Shown here one piece after another: positions 7,886-17,755 of a stretch of DNA of 64,000 bases (position 1 is the stretch's first letter; every line of letters starts with the position of its first letter). Under the pieces are notes generated by a model. It did not search any database and was not told the DNA's origin. It saw only the letters and a list, made by a program, of their open reading frames with translations. Made by a program: the position numbers and the translations under genes. Origin of the DNA: CAZIVP01 sp964542915 (GTDB lineage Bacteria; Calditrichota; Calditrichia; Calditrichales; Calditrichaceae); assembly GCA_964542915.1 (NCBI GenBank), contig CAZIVP010000018.1:1-64000 (forward strand), in the 5' to 3' direction.

Positions 7886-10246
7886 TCAATGTTCCATTAT
7901 TGCGGCATAAAATCGCACGATGCGGCTGCGCCCCTGCCCGTCGATCACCTCCAGTGTATGCCAGCCTTTTCTAATTTCCAGCGCCAGTGCGTGCCGTCCG
8001 CGGCTGCTTCCCATATAGTGATCGTCAAGATACCAGTACAGTGCCTGGTCTTCCTGCTGATGAGCGGCCCGGACGGTCACTTTCTGAAGCTGCCCGTCAT
8101 AATCTCTGGGAATCCACAAACGCGTATCGGCTTCTGGATAGAGTATTCGCAATGCCGGTCGGATCTGATGTCCCGGACAATTGGAGCGGTGCGATGGAAG
8201 TTGCGACGCTGCTTTGCGTCGTTCGTGCAAGAACTGTTGCACCGCCGCCGGCAGAATATAACGCACCTCGCTTCGATAGCGACCCGCCTCCCAGCAGAGC
8301 GAACATACCTCCTCATTGTCCCCTTCCGCAACATAGATTTGCCGGTGATAGGGACAACGCTGCATGGTTTTCATGCCTGCTGGGGCCGGGACATCAACCG
8401 TTTCGGGACAGTGTTCATTAGCGACAAATCCGCTGCGCGCGCATAGTCGAATCGTTTTGAGTTCATCGCTCGGTTCGCTAAACCATCGCCGGCCCGGATC
8501 TTTGGGCAAAACATTGAATATATCGAACAGCAGCGGACCGGCCGAGCGAGCGCCGGACAGATTGGTATTGGCCTCTCCGTTAAAATTGCCCACCCACACC
8601 GCGATGGTCCATTGCGGATTAACGCCGACCGCCCACGCGTCGCGCTGGCCGTAACTGGTACCCGTCTTCCAGGCCAGCGGCCACTGATCCCGGAAACGGC
8701 GCCAGTAAAAATCGGCGCCGGGACGGTGAACATCGTTGAGCACGTTCAAGATTAACCAGCTTGCGCCCTTACTTATGAGTTGAGAGGGATTTTTACCGGG
8801 CGTTCGTTCCCGCTTCTTTAGAATATGCAGGTTTTGAAACACGCCGCCTTCAGCCAGTCCGCGATACATCATGGCCATCTCCCGGAGCGAAACTTCCGCG
8901 CCGCCAAGGATCAACGGCAATCCGTAAGATTCAGGAGATCGGAACAAAGTGCTCACCCCCGCTTTCTGCAGAAAATAATAAAAATCAAATAAGCCGTATT
9001 GATTCAGGAGCCGCACCGCCGGTACGTTGTACGAATGCACCAGCGCTTTATGCGCGGTTATTATGCCGCGATATTGTTCATCGGCATTGGATGGTGAAAA
9101 TCCGTGAATTTGCGTCGGAATATCCTGAATAAGGGTGTTCGGCAAAGCCTGGCCGACATCCATCGCCAGGGCGTATAAAAACGGTTTCAGAATGGAACCG
9201 GAGGAACGCGACGCCCGGACGCCGTCGACGCGCCCCTGGTGTTCCCGATCATCATAATCATGGGAGCCAAGGTAGGCCCGGACGGCGCCGCTTGCATTAT
9301 CCACTAACAGTACGGCCGCATTCTGAATGCCGCCGACGAGCAAGCGTTCCATGTGATTGTCTGTGATGCGCCCGAGGGTTCTTTGAAGCGCCCGGTCGAT
9401 CGTCGTCGAGAGCACCTGCTTATTCGGATATTGTTGTTTCAGGGAACGGCTCAAATGCGGGGCCATGAAAGGAAACGGATACTCACGGTCGGGAAGGGGT
9501 TCGCGGCAGGCCAACCGGCGCGTTAAGCTGTCAATGATGCCGTCTTCGTTCAGAAAACGGAGCAATCGGTTTCGTTTTTGTTTTAAGGCGGATGCGTTTG
9601 CATCGGGCGCGATTAAACCGGGCGCATTGGGCAGTACGGCCAGCGCCGCCGCTTCCGCCCAGCTTAACGATTGCGGTGTTTTTTGAAAATAACGGAGGCA
9701 CGCCGTCCGGTATCCGATGATATTGCCGCCGTAAGGCGCATGGTTGAGATACAGGCGTAAAATCTCCTCCTTTGAATACCGCATTTCAATTTTAATCGCC
9801 TGTAACATCTCGAGTAGTTTATTGCCATACGTACGCGGCTTGGGCGCCATCAATCGGGCGACCTGCATTGTTATGGTGCTGGCCCCGCTCACGATTTTCC
9901 CGGACGTGACATTCTGATAAAGCGCCCTCAGAAGCGATCCCGGATTGATGCCCGGATGCCGGTAAAAGTAACGGTCTTCGTAGTGCAGTACGGAAGATTC
10001 TAATTTTGGAGGAATGGATTGCTCCGAAGGCGGCAGTATCCACTGCTCCGATTTGTTCAGGAACACGCGCAACGGCTTCCCGGATTGATCCAGAACGACT
10101 GCGCTGTAATCGTTCTGAAATAACGGTTGCGGCAATGGTATCAACGTATATGACAGCGCCAGCACAAACAGAACGGCGATAACGCTCGCGACGCTTTTCA
10201 CATGGTTCCTTTGCCGCCAATATGTTTTAATCCTATTCCAATGCAT
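7886..10246 (-). CDS. pbpC: Penicillin-binding protein 1C (bifunctional peptidoglycan glycosyltransferase/transpeptidase)
   Basis: A 786-residue class A PBP. A signal-anchor helix (VIAVLFVLALSYTLIPL) is followed by a GT51 glycosyltransferase domain with YEDRYFYRHPGINPGS, catalytic Glu near residue 90, and GASTITMQVARL. The transpeptidase domain has Ser351-x-x-Lys354 (SILK), the HSYN motif and KTGTSYG. A C-terminal domain of about 170 residues with a Cys pattern (CARSGF...CP...CPYH...CSLC) is the BiPBP_C region typical of PbpC. The length matches the family. The gene follows the alpha-2-macroglobulin gene by 9 nt; this yfhM-pbpC pairing is conserved in many bacteria, where the macroglobulin is thought to trap proteases entering the periplasm while PbpC repairs the wall. 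Confidence 0.95.
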   Translation of the reverse strand: MHWNRIKTYWRQRNHVKSVASVIAVLFVLALSYTLIPLPQPLFQNDYSAVVLDQSGKPLRVFLNKSEQWILPPSEQSIPPKLESSVLHYEDRYFYRHPGINPGSLLRALYQNVTSGKIVSGASTITMQVARLMAPKPRTYGNKLLEMLQAIKIEMRYSKEEILRLYLNHAPYGGNIIGYRTACLRYFQKTPQSLSWAEAAALAVLPNAPGLIAPDANASALKQKRNRLLRFLNEDGIIDSLTRRLACREPLPDREYPFPFMAPHLSRSLKQQYPNKQVLSTTIDRALQRTLGRITDNHMERLLVGGIQNAAVLLVDNASGAVRAYLGSHDYDDREHQGRVDGVRASRSSGSILKPFLYALAMDVGQALPNTLIQDIPTQIHGFSPSNADEQYRGIITAHKALVHSYNVPAVRLLNQYGLFDFYYFLQKAGVSTLFRSPESYGLPLILGGAEVSLREMAMMYRGLAEGGVFQNLHILKKRERTPGKNPSQLISKGASWLILNVLNDVHRPGADFYWRRFRDQWPLAWKTGTSYGQRDAWAVGVNPQWTIAVWVGNFNGEANTNLSGARSAGPLLFDIFNVLPKDPGRRWFSEPSDELKTIRLCARSGFVANEHCPETVDVPAPAGMKTMQRCPYHRQIYVAEGDNEEVCSLCWEAGRYRSEVRYILPAAVQQFLHERRKAASQLPSHRSNCPGHQIRPALRILYPEADTRLWIPRDYDGQLQKVTVRAAHQQEDQALYWYLDDHYMGSSRGRHALALEIRKGWHTLEVIDGQGRSRIVRFYAAIMEH

Positions 10247-10255
10247 AGCGGTCCC

Positions 10256-13200
10256 TCACGGCGATGCACGTCGTACCGTTACCGTCCGGCCTTTCAACAT
10301 GGCGCGAAAATTATGATTATACATCGCCTCAACCTGTGTGGGCGGCAATGTAAACGTTCCCGCTGTAACAGCGCGGATCTTCATTACAAAATCCAGATAG
10401 GAACGATGCTGCGGCAGATCGAAAAACCATAAGGCGCGGTCGTCGCGGATATCCCGATATGCTTCCTGTCCTGACATCCAGCTTTGCATCCATTGCGGTT
10501 TTTGCGATTCCGACAGTCGGGTATGTTCGATTTCCCAGCCCGCGGGTAAAATTTGGCTGAGCGCCAGTTCTTCAATATCAAATGCGTAGCCAGGCTTCCG
10601 ATGGACGCGAATATGCTGCCAGAAGGTTGCGCCCTGCTCCAGATGGCCGATGTCCATCGGCATGCCGGAGTCATCCAGCCATTCCACCGTCAGCCGCAAT
10701 CGATGTGCGATGGTTTCGCCGCTGTAATCCAGCGGCAAACCGGACCATTGCAGGCTCACAAAGGCGCGTTTAAGATCGCTGTTTTCATCCAGAGAAACGC
10801 TGATCTGTTTTCCGACGTAATCATTAAGGGACCGATGGACGGCGATAGCATCCGTATCGAAGGGAATCGTTTTGTCGTCCGGTAGCGCAATGACGCCCTT
10901 TAAGCGCGGCTGTTCGCTCGTTTCGGCTACCAGCGCTTTGAAATATTTCCCGAGCGCCGTCAGCATAAATCCGGTACTCTGTGTTGAATACCATTCCTTT
11001 GAAGAGAGGTTCAAAGCCAGATCGCGGGCCATACGGTCGGCCGGCAGCCAGTGTTCGAAACGGATCATCTGTTCCAAAATCATGGCTTTATCCCGTTCGG
11101 CGGAGCCATACGTATCCGTAAACGTATCATAATCCTGAACGGAGGCGCCGGCTTTTTCTACGATACGTCCGGCCACGGATTCCATGCCCGCCGATTTATA
11201 AGCCGAAGCGAGCAGCCACTTTTCCACATCCCGAAGTTCATCATAACGATTCTCCCGCAGACGGTTCATGGCCGCTACAGGCGGCTCTTCTGCCAGAGCC
11301 AGAACATACGCGCGATAAGCCTGGATCAGATCGGAGGACGTCGTCCGGCGCGCTTCCTTTTTCTCGTAATCGACCCAATCCTGCAATAGCCGGGAAGGAA
11401 CGTGATAGCCAAGCGATTGGGCTTCCAGCATAAAATGACCGGCGTAAAGGCTGCCCCAGGTCGATACATCCGTATTGCCCGGCCAGTAGGTAAACCCGCC
11501 GTCGGCCAACTGAAATCGATTTAAGCGCCGGATTGCTCTATTGATGTGTTTATCCATATCGGTCTGCGCCGCCTTTGATTGCGGAATGAAGCCCGACAAA
11601 TACAGTTGCGGAAACGCCGATGAAATCATCTGTTCGATACATCCGTACGGATATCGGATCAGCCACAGAATACGGTGATTTAACTGCAGGTTCGGCCGAC
11701 GCTGGATACTGATACGGGCCTGATTGGACCCTTCAACGCCCGAAGCCGGTACGTCCATCGTTTCGGATTGCCCGGGTTCGAGGGTTTTTTCCGTGATTTC
11801 AGTGGTATGGGGCGCCGAAACGCGCACCGCCAGCGACGTCTCGTAAGAAGCGTTCGCCTCTCCGGCTCGGGCCGTGAGTTTAATCCGGGCCGTACCGATC
11901 GCTTCTTTGGCCCGGCATGTGAAATAGACCATGCCCTGCCCTTTTTCCGGTAAGTTCAGAGATTTCCGTATATCCGATTCCACCTCAAGCGGCCCTTCGG
12001 TACGGAGTTCGATACCAATGGGCTCGCCAAATCCACGTTCGTTAAATACGGTTACCGGCAATTCAAAACGGTCGCCGGCGCCGATCACGCGGGGTAAAGT
12101 GGGTAAAAGCATCAGATCATTTTTAACCGCAATGGTTTGTTCGGCGTGGCCATAGCGTTTACCGTTCGCCGCTACCGCCATAACACGGACCGCGCCCACA
12201 TAATTGGGCATCGTGAACGAAAACGCCGCCCGGCCGTTTGCATCCGTTTCGACCGGACCTTTAAAAAGCGCGACCGGCTCAAACCGACGCGCCTTTTGTT
12301 GCAATAATAGCTGCTCGCGATAGGCCGCTTCGGACATACCGCCGCCGATGGAAAAGGTACGGTAAATGTCGCCGCGGTGAACCCCGATGATCTTGGAAAA
12401 AAGATCGGCCGTTTCGACAACCAAACGTTCACGGCTGTTAAAGAACCGCCACGGCTGAGGCGTTTCGAATTGGGTCAAACTCAGAAGTCCTTCATCCACC
12501 ACCGCCAGGGTCAACTGCGTCGGTTTTTGGTTCGCCGTCTGAACTTCGACGGTAAAGGATTGCTTCGGCCGCAATCGTTCGGGTACATTCAATTGCAAGT
12601 CCTGGCGGGTATTGGCATCCTCGATTTTGACAGGAACGATGCCATAGGCGCGCATGGGGCGATCGTTATCGGCATTAGCGTGCGGCTGGATCACCGAGAC
12701 GGAGGCGTACACGTTGGGCATCATGGCTTCGGTCAGTTCAAACGCAATGTTCATTTTATCTGCCTGTTGCGGCGGGTCGATCCAGCGCGATTCCAAAATA
12801 CGGCGGCCCTTTTCCACGGTGAACAGCACCGATCCCTCACTCGGCGCAGGAAAATGAATCCGTGCGGTTTCTCCCGGCTGATACATTTCCTGATCCGTTT
12901 TCAAGGTCAGCATGCCCGCATTTTCATCAATTGCAACAGCCCGCCCCCAGGGATAGGCGCTTATAAAACAGGCGGCGCTGTGTCCGTCTTCATCAATCGC
13001 CTGTACTTCAAACAAATAGCGTCCGCGGTCCTGCGGTTTAAAGGTGAAAGAAAACGGCTCCTTAGCGGAAACCAATGTGTCCTGTTTTACGAGGCGGGTG
13101 GTTTCATCGCTTTTAAAGCGCAGGCGGTAACGTTCCCGCGATTGGTATTCCCACCACCAGTGCTGTTCGTTGTGAAAAATCCTTACAATTACATTGCGGT

Positions 13201-15790
13201 CGGGAACGCTCTGGCCCTCCGGATTGACCAGCACAACCGGGATGTTCATCGGCGTTCCGGTATTGGCGTATCCATAACGCAGCTCCGGCTTTCGGATGCC
13301 CACATAAACCGGATAGGGATTGATGTTGATAATCGCGCTGTTCTTCGACGCCCGGCCTCCCGGCTCCTTAACTTCCGCTGCGATAACGCCCTTCACGGCG
13401 GAAGGTGCTTCATCCAGCGGTGGAAGTTTCCATAGCGTTTCTGCGGCGCCTTCATTATCCAAAACGCCGTCGTACACGTTTTCCTCAATGGGTTCGAACG
13501 AACGGCTTTCATTGTAAAACATGAAATCGCCGTAACGACGGAACGGTTTTTCTTCATGGTACAGATGGATATCCATCTTCGTCTTCAGGCCCGAAGCCGG
13601 CCGGCCGAATAGATATTCGCTTTGTAACCGGATTTTTAATTGCTGATCTTGAAATGAAAGGTCCGTTTTCGCCGGAGTAATTTGTATCTTTAACCGCTCG
13701 GGGACAACCGTCTCCACATGCAGTTGGTGATGCAATGTGCGACTGCCGGCCTTTAATTTGGCGAGATAGTTGCCCGTAATAAATTGCGGTTCGGTTGGAA
13801 TATGGAAAGCATAAAATCCGTCTTTTCCGTCGGAATTCACCTCCGAATAGACCAATTGATTTTTGGGATTGAAGACTTGCAGTTGTACCGGATGGCTGAG
13901 TGGAAAGGTATGTTGGTCATTACGTATGATCGCTGCAAGATGGATAACGTCGCCCGGGCGGTGTACATCCCGGTCTGTATATAAAAAAGCGTTGACGCCT
14001 TCGGGTGAGGGCTCCCGGCCGCGCGTATCGAATGTGGATGTGTTCCATCCCATGCGTGACGGTGTAACGACGCTGCGTTGCCCGTTTTTTTCGGCTTCAA
14101 TGTAAAATACTTCATCCGTTACATCACGAAAGATTGCCTTACCCGATGCGTCGCTTTGTTTTTGGGCGATTTCCTGGTTCTGAAACGTCATTAGACGAAC
14201 CGTTGCGGCGGAAAGCGGTTCGGTGGTGATCACATCATTGACAAACACATGATAACGGTTACCTGCCTTTTTACAGGTCAGACCGATATCGCTAAGGATG
14301 ACCGGCTTATAAATCCGTCCGTGTTTGTACAGATATCCCCACGAACGTGGATCGTTATAATACCAGTCGCTGCTGCGGCGCCTGTAATCCAAATCGCTTT
14401 CATCGAGATCATACAGCATATCCTCTTTTTCAAACTGCACCGATAAAAGGTACAGGCCGCGATCATCGGGTTGAATCATGGGGCTCAAATCCAGCGCGTG
14501 TTGCACCCAACGGTTTTTTGGGCTGCCGAGTTCAAGCGTATCGGCGGCGACTTCCACGCCCACGCGATTGGTGTGATAATTAAATGTGCGGTTGCGGTCG
14601 CGTTGCCCCTCCAGAGCCTCCATCTGTAAAAACTGTCCGAGATTGGAGGCAAACACGCGGATCACCTTCACATACACTTGTTTTACATTCACCGATTCGA
14701 ACACGATCTTCTGTCGGTTAAGCGATGGAAGAAACACTCCGGATTTGGTAAACCGGATTTTTGGCAATCGGTCCTCAAAATCAACCTTTTCCGCAATGGT
14801 TTGATTCAAACGATTACCGAGGCGGCTTTGGATGCCGGGTTGGATGGAAATGCGGTATGAATTGCCGCGTTCGAACGCCCCCTGCAGCAATACTTCACGG
14901 CCGATAATTTTAGCGTCAAAATCCACAAACGGCTCGATTTGAATAAAGCCTCTTAAATCCTGGGAAGGCTTCGGTTCTTCCGAAAATTCAACTACCAGCG
15001 CCGGCGGGTCTGTCATCGTTTGCTGCACAATAGCCGTAACATCAAACGCCTTTGCGGCCGGAATTTTAAAAGTGCGGTGCACGCTGCGGGAAATACCAAG
15101 CGGCTCCCGACTCACAGTCATAGTGAGTTGCTGTGCCCTGCGGCTACGTTTAATCGCGGGACCGACAAATTTAAAGCGCCGTTGATCGTGCAATTCTGTC
15201 CATTGTAGTTTCAATTTCTGCTTATCGAGTAATAAAACGCAGGCATTGCGTAATTTCGACAGCTCCACAGGTTCCGTGAATGTGATTTCACCGCTCAGTT
15301 GCACAACGTTTTCCGTTTCGCTTTCCACCGCCTGCACTTCCGCTTGCATTTCTTGCACTTCCCTGCCGACAACCCGAAATTGGAGCGGCAATTTTTCGGG
15401 TATATCGGCCAGCTCTTCTTCGGGCAACACATCTTTCAAACGTACTTCACCGCGGTATTTGCCATTCAGCGGCAGCCGCTCAGCCGGTTGAAAAACAAGC
15501 GTGTGCCGATCTCTCCAAAACGCCTTACCGTCAATAGGGGGATCAAAGCGGAAGGGCGCCGGATCGATTTGAGATTCCACTTGCCCGGGTTGTATTACCG
15601 GTTTTACGAAGCCGATCTCGATGGCGGCATCGGCAGTGATCATTCCGGTGGTAACATGATGCACCACCCGGGCCAATTCCATGGAATACTGCATATCGCT
15701 TGCTTTGCGTTCCTGACGACATGCCATCAGAATGAGGATGAAGATAACAACGGCGTATAGCCGGATGCTTTGGTTATTGAAAGGTTCCAT
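10256..15790 (-). CDS. yfhM: Bacterial alpha-2-macroglobulin (YfhM-like) lipoprotein
   Basis: A very large protein of 1844 residues. The start is set at the ATG at 15790 (MEPFNNQS) because GGAG sits 7 nt upstream; an earlier in-frame ATG has a weaker context. The signal peptide ends in a good lipobox (ILMAC), so the protein is a periplasmic lipoprotein. It has the chain of macroglobulin-like domains, the A2M signature region (FEPVALFKGPVETDANG) and the thioester motif YPYGCIEQ with Cys1384, followed by an alpha-alpha toroid. An intact thioester means it can form covalent bonds with attacking proteases. The length is slightly greater than the ~1650 residues of the E. coli protein. It is co-directional with pbpC, 9 nt away. 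Confidence 0.95.
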   Translation of the reverse strand: MEPFNNQSIRLYAVVIFILILMACRQERKASDMQYSMELARVVHHVTTGMITADAAIEIGFVKPVIQPGQVESQIDPAPFRFDPPIDGKAFWRDRHTLVFQPAERLPLNGKYRGEVRLKDVLPEEELADIPEKLPLQFRVVGREVQEMQAEVQAVESETENVVQLSGEITFTEPVELSKLRNACVLLLDKQKLKLQWTELHDQRRFKFVGPAIKRSRRAQQLTMTVSREPLGISRSVHRTFKIPAAKAFDVTAIVQQTMTDPPALVVEFSEEPKPSQDLRGFIQIEPFVDFDAKIIGREVLLQGAFERGNSYRISIQPGIQSRLGNRLNQTIAEKVDFEDRLPKIRFTKSGVFLPSLNRQKIVFESVNVKQVYVKVIRVFASNLGQFLQMEALEGQRDRNRTFNYHTNRVGVEVAADTLELGSPKNRWVQHALDLSPMIQPDDRGLYLLSVQFEKEDMLYDLDESDLDYRRRSSDWYYNDPRSWGYLYKHGRIYKPVILSDIGLTCKKAGNRYHVFVNDVITTEPLSAATVRLMTFQNQEIAQKQSDASGKAIFRDVTDEVFYIEAEKNGQRSVVTPSRMGWNTSTFDTRGREPSPEGVNAFLYTDRDVHRPGDVIHLAAIIRNDQHTFPLSHPVQLQVFNPKNQLVYSEVNSDGKDGFYAFHIPTEPQFITGNYLAKLKAGSRTLHHQLHVETVVPERLKIQITPAKTDLSFQDQQLKIRLQSEYLFGRPASGLKTKMDIHLYHEEKPFRRYGDFMFYNESRSFEPIEENVYDGVLDNEGAAETLWKLPPLDEAPSAVKGVIAAEVKEPGGRASKNSAIININPYPVYVGIRKPELRYGYANTGTPMNIPVVLVNPEGQSVPDRNVIVRIFHNEQHWWWEYQSRERYRLRFKSDETTRLVKQDTLVSAKEPFSFTFKPQDRGRYLFEVQAIDEDGHSAACFISAYPWGRAVAIDENAGMLTLKTDQEMYQPGETARIHFPAPSEGSVLFTVEKGRRILESRWIDPPQQADKMNIAFELTEAMMPNVYASVSVIQPHANADNDRPMRAYGIVPVKIEDANTRQDLQLNVPERLRPKQSFTVEVQTANQKPTQLTLAVVDEGLLSLTQFETPQPWRFFNSRERLVVETADLFSKIIGVHRGDIYRTFSIGGGMSEAAYREQLLLQQKARRFEPVALFKGPVETDANGRAAFSFTMPNYVGAVRVMAVAANGKRYGHAEQTIAVKNDLMLLPTLPRVIGAGDRFELPVTVFNERGFGEPIGIELRTEGPLEVESDIRKSLNLPEKGQGMVYFTCRAKEAIGTARIKLTARAGEANASYETSLAVRVSAPHTTEITEKTLEPGQSETMDVPASGVEGSNQARISIQRRPNLQLNHRILWLIRYPYGCIEQMISSAFPQLYLSGFIPQSKAAQTDMDKHINRAIRRLNRFQLADGGFTYWPGNTDVSTWGSLYAGHFMLEAQSLGYHVPSRLLQDWVDYEKKEARRTTSSDLIQAYRAYVLALAEEPPVAAMNRLRENRYDELRDVEKWLLASAYKSAGMESVAGRIVEKAGASVQDYDTFTDTYGSAERDKAMILEQMIRFEHWLPADRMARDLALNLSSKEWYSTQSTGFMLTALGKYFKALVAETSEQPRLKGVIALPDDKTIPFDTDAIAVHRSLNDYVGKQISVSLDENSDLKRAFVSLQWSGLPLDYSGETIAHRLRLTVEWLDDSGMPMDIGHLEQGATFWQHIRVHRKPGYAFDIEELALSQILPAGWEIEHTRLSESQKPQWMQSWMSGQEAYRDIRDDRALWFFDLPQHRSYLDFVMKIRAVTAGTFTLPPTQVEAMYNHNFRAMLKGRTVTVRRASP

Positions 15791-16022
15791 GTCGATTCTC
15801 CATTGAAATGAATCCACCGTAACGGAAGGCGATTTTTATAAAGGCGGAAGCTCAAGCCCGATCGCGTCTTTTAATCCTGTTTTTTAAAAAGGATGGGTTT
15901 AATAAGGAAAAGAGAGCCCCGCATAACGTCTTTAGATCCCGACCTTACCAATTTTTTCCTATTTGTCTTAAATATGTCCTGATATCTTAAATTGCAAATC
16001 CTGCTGCAAGTAAATAAATTAA

Positions 16023-16034
16023 TTGATTAATCAA
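16023..16034. promoter_or_regulatory. 12-bp perfect palindrome upstream of lipoprotein gene
   Basis: TTGATTAATCAA reads identically on both strands and lies 52 nt before the ATG at 16087. It resembles half-sites of FNR-type regulators, but the two half-sites are 2 nt closer than in the FNR consensus. It could be an operator or simply AT-rich chance. Confidence 0.25.
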
Positions 16035-16086
16035 ACAAAACGCAACGCATTTCATATCGACCAAAACCAAAGGCGGCGGATCATTT

Positions 16087-16731
16087 ATGAAAAACATTTG
16101 TTCTAAAGCCACCATTTTAATATTAGCGATTGGTCTGACAGCATGCCAATCAAATCAGACTCAAAAAAAATACACGCAGGCGGAAATCGATTCCCTGCGT
16201 AAGGCCTTTCAAATCTACGTTGAGAAAAAAAATCAGAAGTTTAAAAATGCGGATTGGTCGCCTTTAAAGGATAAGGACAAAGAACAATTCGGAGGATTAT
16301 GGTATTACCCATACCAGATCGAATGGCGCTTTAAAGGCCCCATTCATACCTATAATCCGCCCGATTCGATCACCATAACAGGCACCGGCGAAAACGATGT
16401 CCGGTCTGCACTGAAATACGGTTACTTTCAATTTAATAAAGACGGTCAGGAACATAAATTACAAATCATAAAAATCTTATCCAAGAATCCTTCGGAAGAA
16501 GGGCATCTGTTTCTGGGCTTCTGGGATGAAACGTCAGGCCAATCGACATACGGCGGCGGGCGTTACATCAACCTGGAGAAGGCGGCGGACGGTCAGTACA
16601 TTGTGGATTTCAATTACGCCTATAATCCATACTGTGCCTATAGCGACCGCTACAGTTGTGCAATCCCGCCCAAAGAGAATGAATTATCGTTAGCAATAAC
16701 CGCCGGCGAGAAGGCTTTTAATAAACACTGA
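16087..16731 (+). CDS. Hypothetical lipoprotein
   Basis: A 214-residue protein with a clear lipoprotein signal (IGLTAC, Cys at residue 20). The mature part begins with a helical segment (EIDSLRKAFQIYVEKKN), then a beta-rich region with many Tyr/Gly residues (GGLWYYPYQIEWRF, GFWDETSGQSTYGGGRY) and three Cys near the end (NPYCAYSDRYSC). I do not recognise the family. It faces away from the alpha-2-macroglobulin gene and is followed 41 nt later by the bisphosphate nucleotidase-like gene. A purine-rich GGCGGCGG lies about 7 nt before the start. Confidence 0.7.
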   Translation: MKNICSKATILILAIGLTACQSNQTQKKYTQAEIDSLRKAFQIYVEKKNQKFKNADWSPLKDKDKEQFGGLWYYPYQIEWRFKGPIHTYNPPDSITITGTGENDVRSALKYGYFQFNKDGQEHKLQIIKILSKNPSEEGHLFLGFWDETSGQSTYGGGRYINLEKAADGQYIVDFNYAYNPYCAYSDRYSCAIPPKENELSLAITAGEKAFNKH

Positions 16732-16772
16732 TTTGAAGCGAAATCTGAAACTTTATCATTAAAAGGGGGGCT

Positions 16773-17738
16773 ATGAACGACCAACTCCGGACCGCAATCA
16801 ATGCCGTAAACGAAGCGAGCCGCATTTGCAGCCGAATTCAGGAACAACTGGTGGCCGAAGACGCCTTAACGAAAAAGGACCGTAGCCCGGTAACCGTTGC
16901 GGATTTTGCCTCCCAGGCCGTTATATGCAAAACACTGAAAGAATACGATGTGGGTGCCGTCATTGTCGGGGAAGAGGATGCCGCCGGTTTACGGCAGGCG
17001 GACAATGCGCCGATTTTACAGAAGATTCAACAGTTTTTGCCGGAGTGGCAAAAGGATGAAATTATTCACTACATCGATCAGGGTAACGGAACGCCGGCAA
17101 AGACCTATTGGACGCTGGACCCCATTGACGGTACCAAAGGCTTTTTACGCGGCGATCAATACGCTATCGCCCTGGCCCTTATCCATAAAGGCGAAGTTGT
17201 GCTGGGCGTGCTGGGGTGTCCTAATCTTGCGTTCTCTGAAAATAACGCTTCGGGAACATTAATGTACGCGGTTAACAGTGAAGGCGCTCATGCTCAACAA
17301 CTAAGCGGGAGCGAAAAACGGCGCGCCGCCGTTTCCGAAAACACCATGGAAGACACGATCCGGTTTCTGGAGAGCGTCGAATCGGGGCATGCCAATCACA
17401 GCCTGCAGGGAAAAATTATGCAGGCATTGCATCATAAAGCACGGGCCGTGCGATATGACAGTCAGGTGAAATACGCTGTCCTGGCGCAGGGTTTGGCAGA
17501 CGTTTACTTGCGTATGCCAAACCCTGATAAACCCGATTACCGGGAAAAAATATGGGATCATGCCGCCGGTTATATCGTGGTTAAGGAAGCCGGTGGGCGG
17601 GTGAGCGACATGTTTGGCCATGCACTGGATTTTAACGCCGGTAAGAAGCTGGTCCATAATCGCGGCGTAGTGGCTACGAACGGTCGCATACACGATGCGA
17701 TGATTCGTTTAATCGAAGAGAAAAATCGGAAATTCTAA
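16773..17738 (+). CDS. 3'(2'),5'-bisphosphate nucleotidase-like phosphatase (IMPase superfamily, HAL2/SAL1 type)
   Basis: A 321-residue member of the Li+-sensitive, Mg2+-dependent phosphatase superfamily. Motifs are DRSPVTVADFASQ near residue 36, VGEEDA, DPIDGTKGFLRGDQYA (first metal site and catalytic loop), GVLGCPNL and KIWDHAAGYIVVKEAGG (second metal site). DxSPVTVADxxSQ and DGTKGFLRGxQYAxALAL are typical of the HAL2/SAL1 branch, which hydrolyses 3'-phosphoadenosine 5'-phosphate, the by-product of sulfate assimilation and sulfotransfer. GGGG lies just upstream of the ATG. It is followed 17 nt later by a second superfamily member. Substrate assignment is by motif likeness. Confidence 0.88.
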   Translation: MNDQLRTAINAVNEASRICSRIQEQLVAEDALTKKDRSPVTVADFASQAVICKTLKEYDVGAVIVGEEDAAGLRQADNAPILQKIQQFLPEWQKDEIIHYIDQGNGTPAKTYWTLDPIDGTKGFLRGDQYAIALALIHKGEVVLGVLGCPNLAFSENNASGTLMYAVNSEGAHAQQLSGSEKRRAAVSENTMEDTIRFLESVESGHANHSLQGKIMQALHHKARAVRYDSQVKYAVLAQGLADVYLRMPNPDKPDYREKIWDHAAGYIVVKEAGGRVSDMFGHALDFNAGKKLVHNRGVVATNGRIHDAMIRLIEEKNRKF

Positions 17739-17755
17739 CCGGAATTGGATTTATA

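Noticed and set aside
7793..8446. Plus-strand open frame of 217 codons opposite the pbpC C-terminal region
   Set aside because: Antisense to a confident gene; composition is low-complexity in character and there is no ribosome site or family likeness.
12377..13435. Long plus-strand open frame (352 codons) inside the alpha-2-macroglobulin gene
   Set aside because: It is antisense to a protein with a complete family signature, and its translation has no recognisable domain, so it is a shadow of the real gene.
16023..16034. The palindrome TTGATTAATCAA as an FNR box
   Set aside because: FNR boxes have four bases between half-sites; here there are two. Only a generic palindrome is reported, at low confidence.
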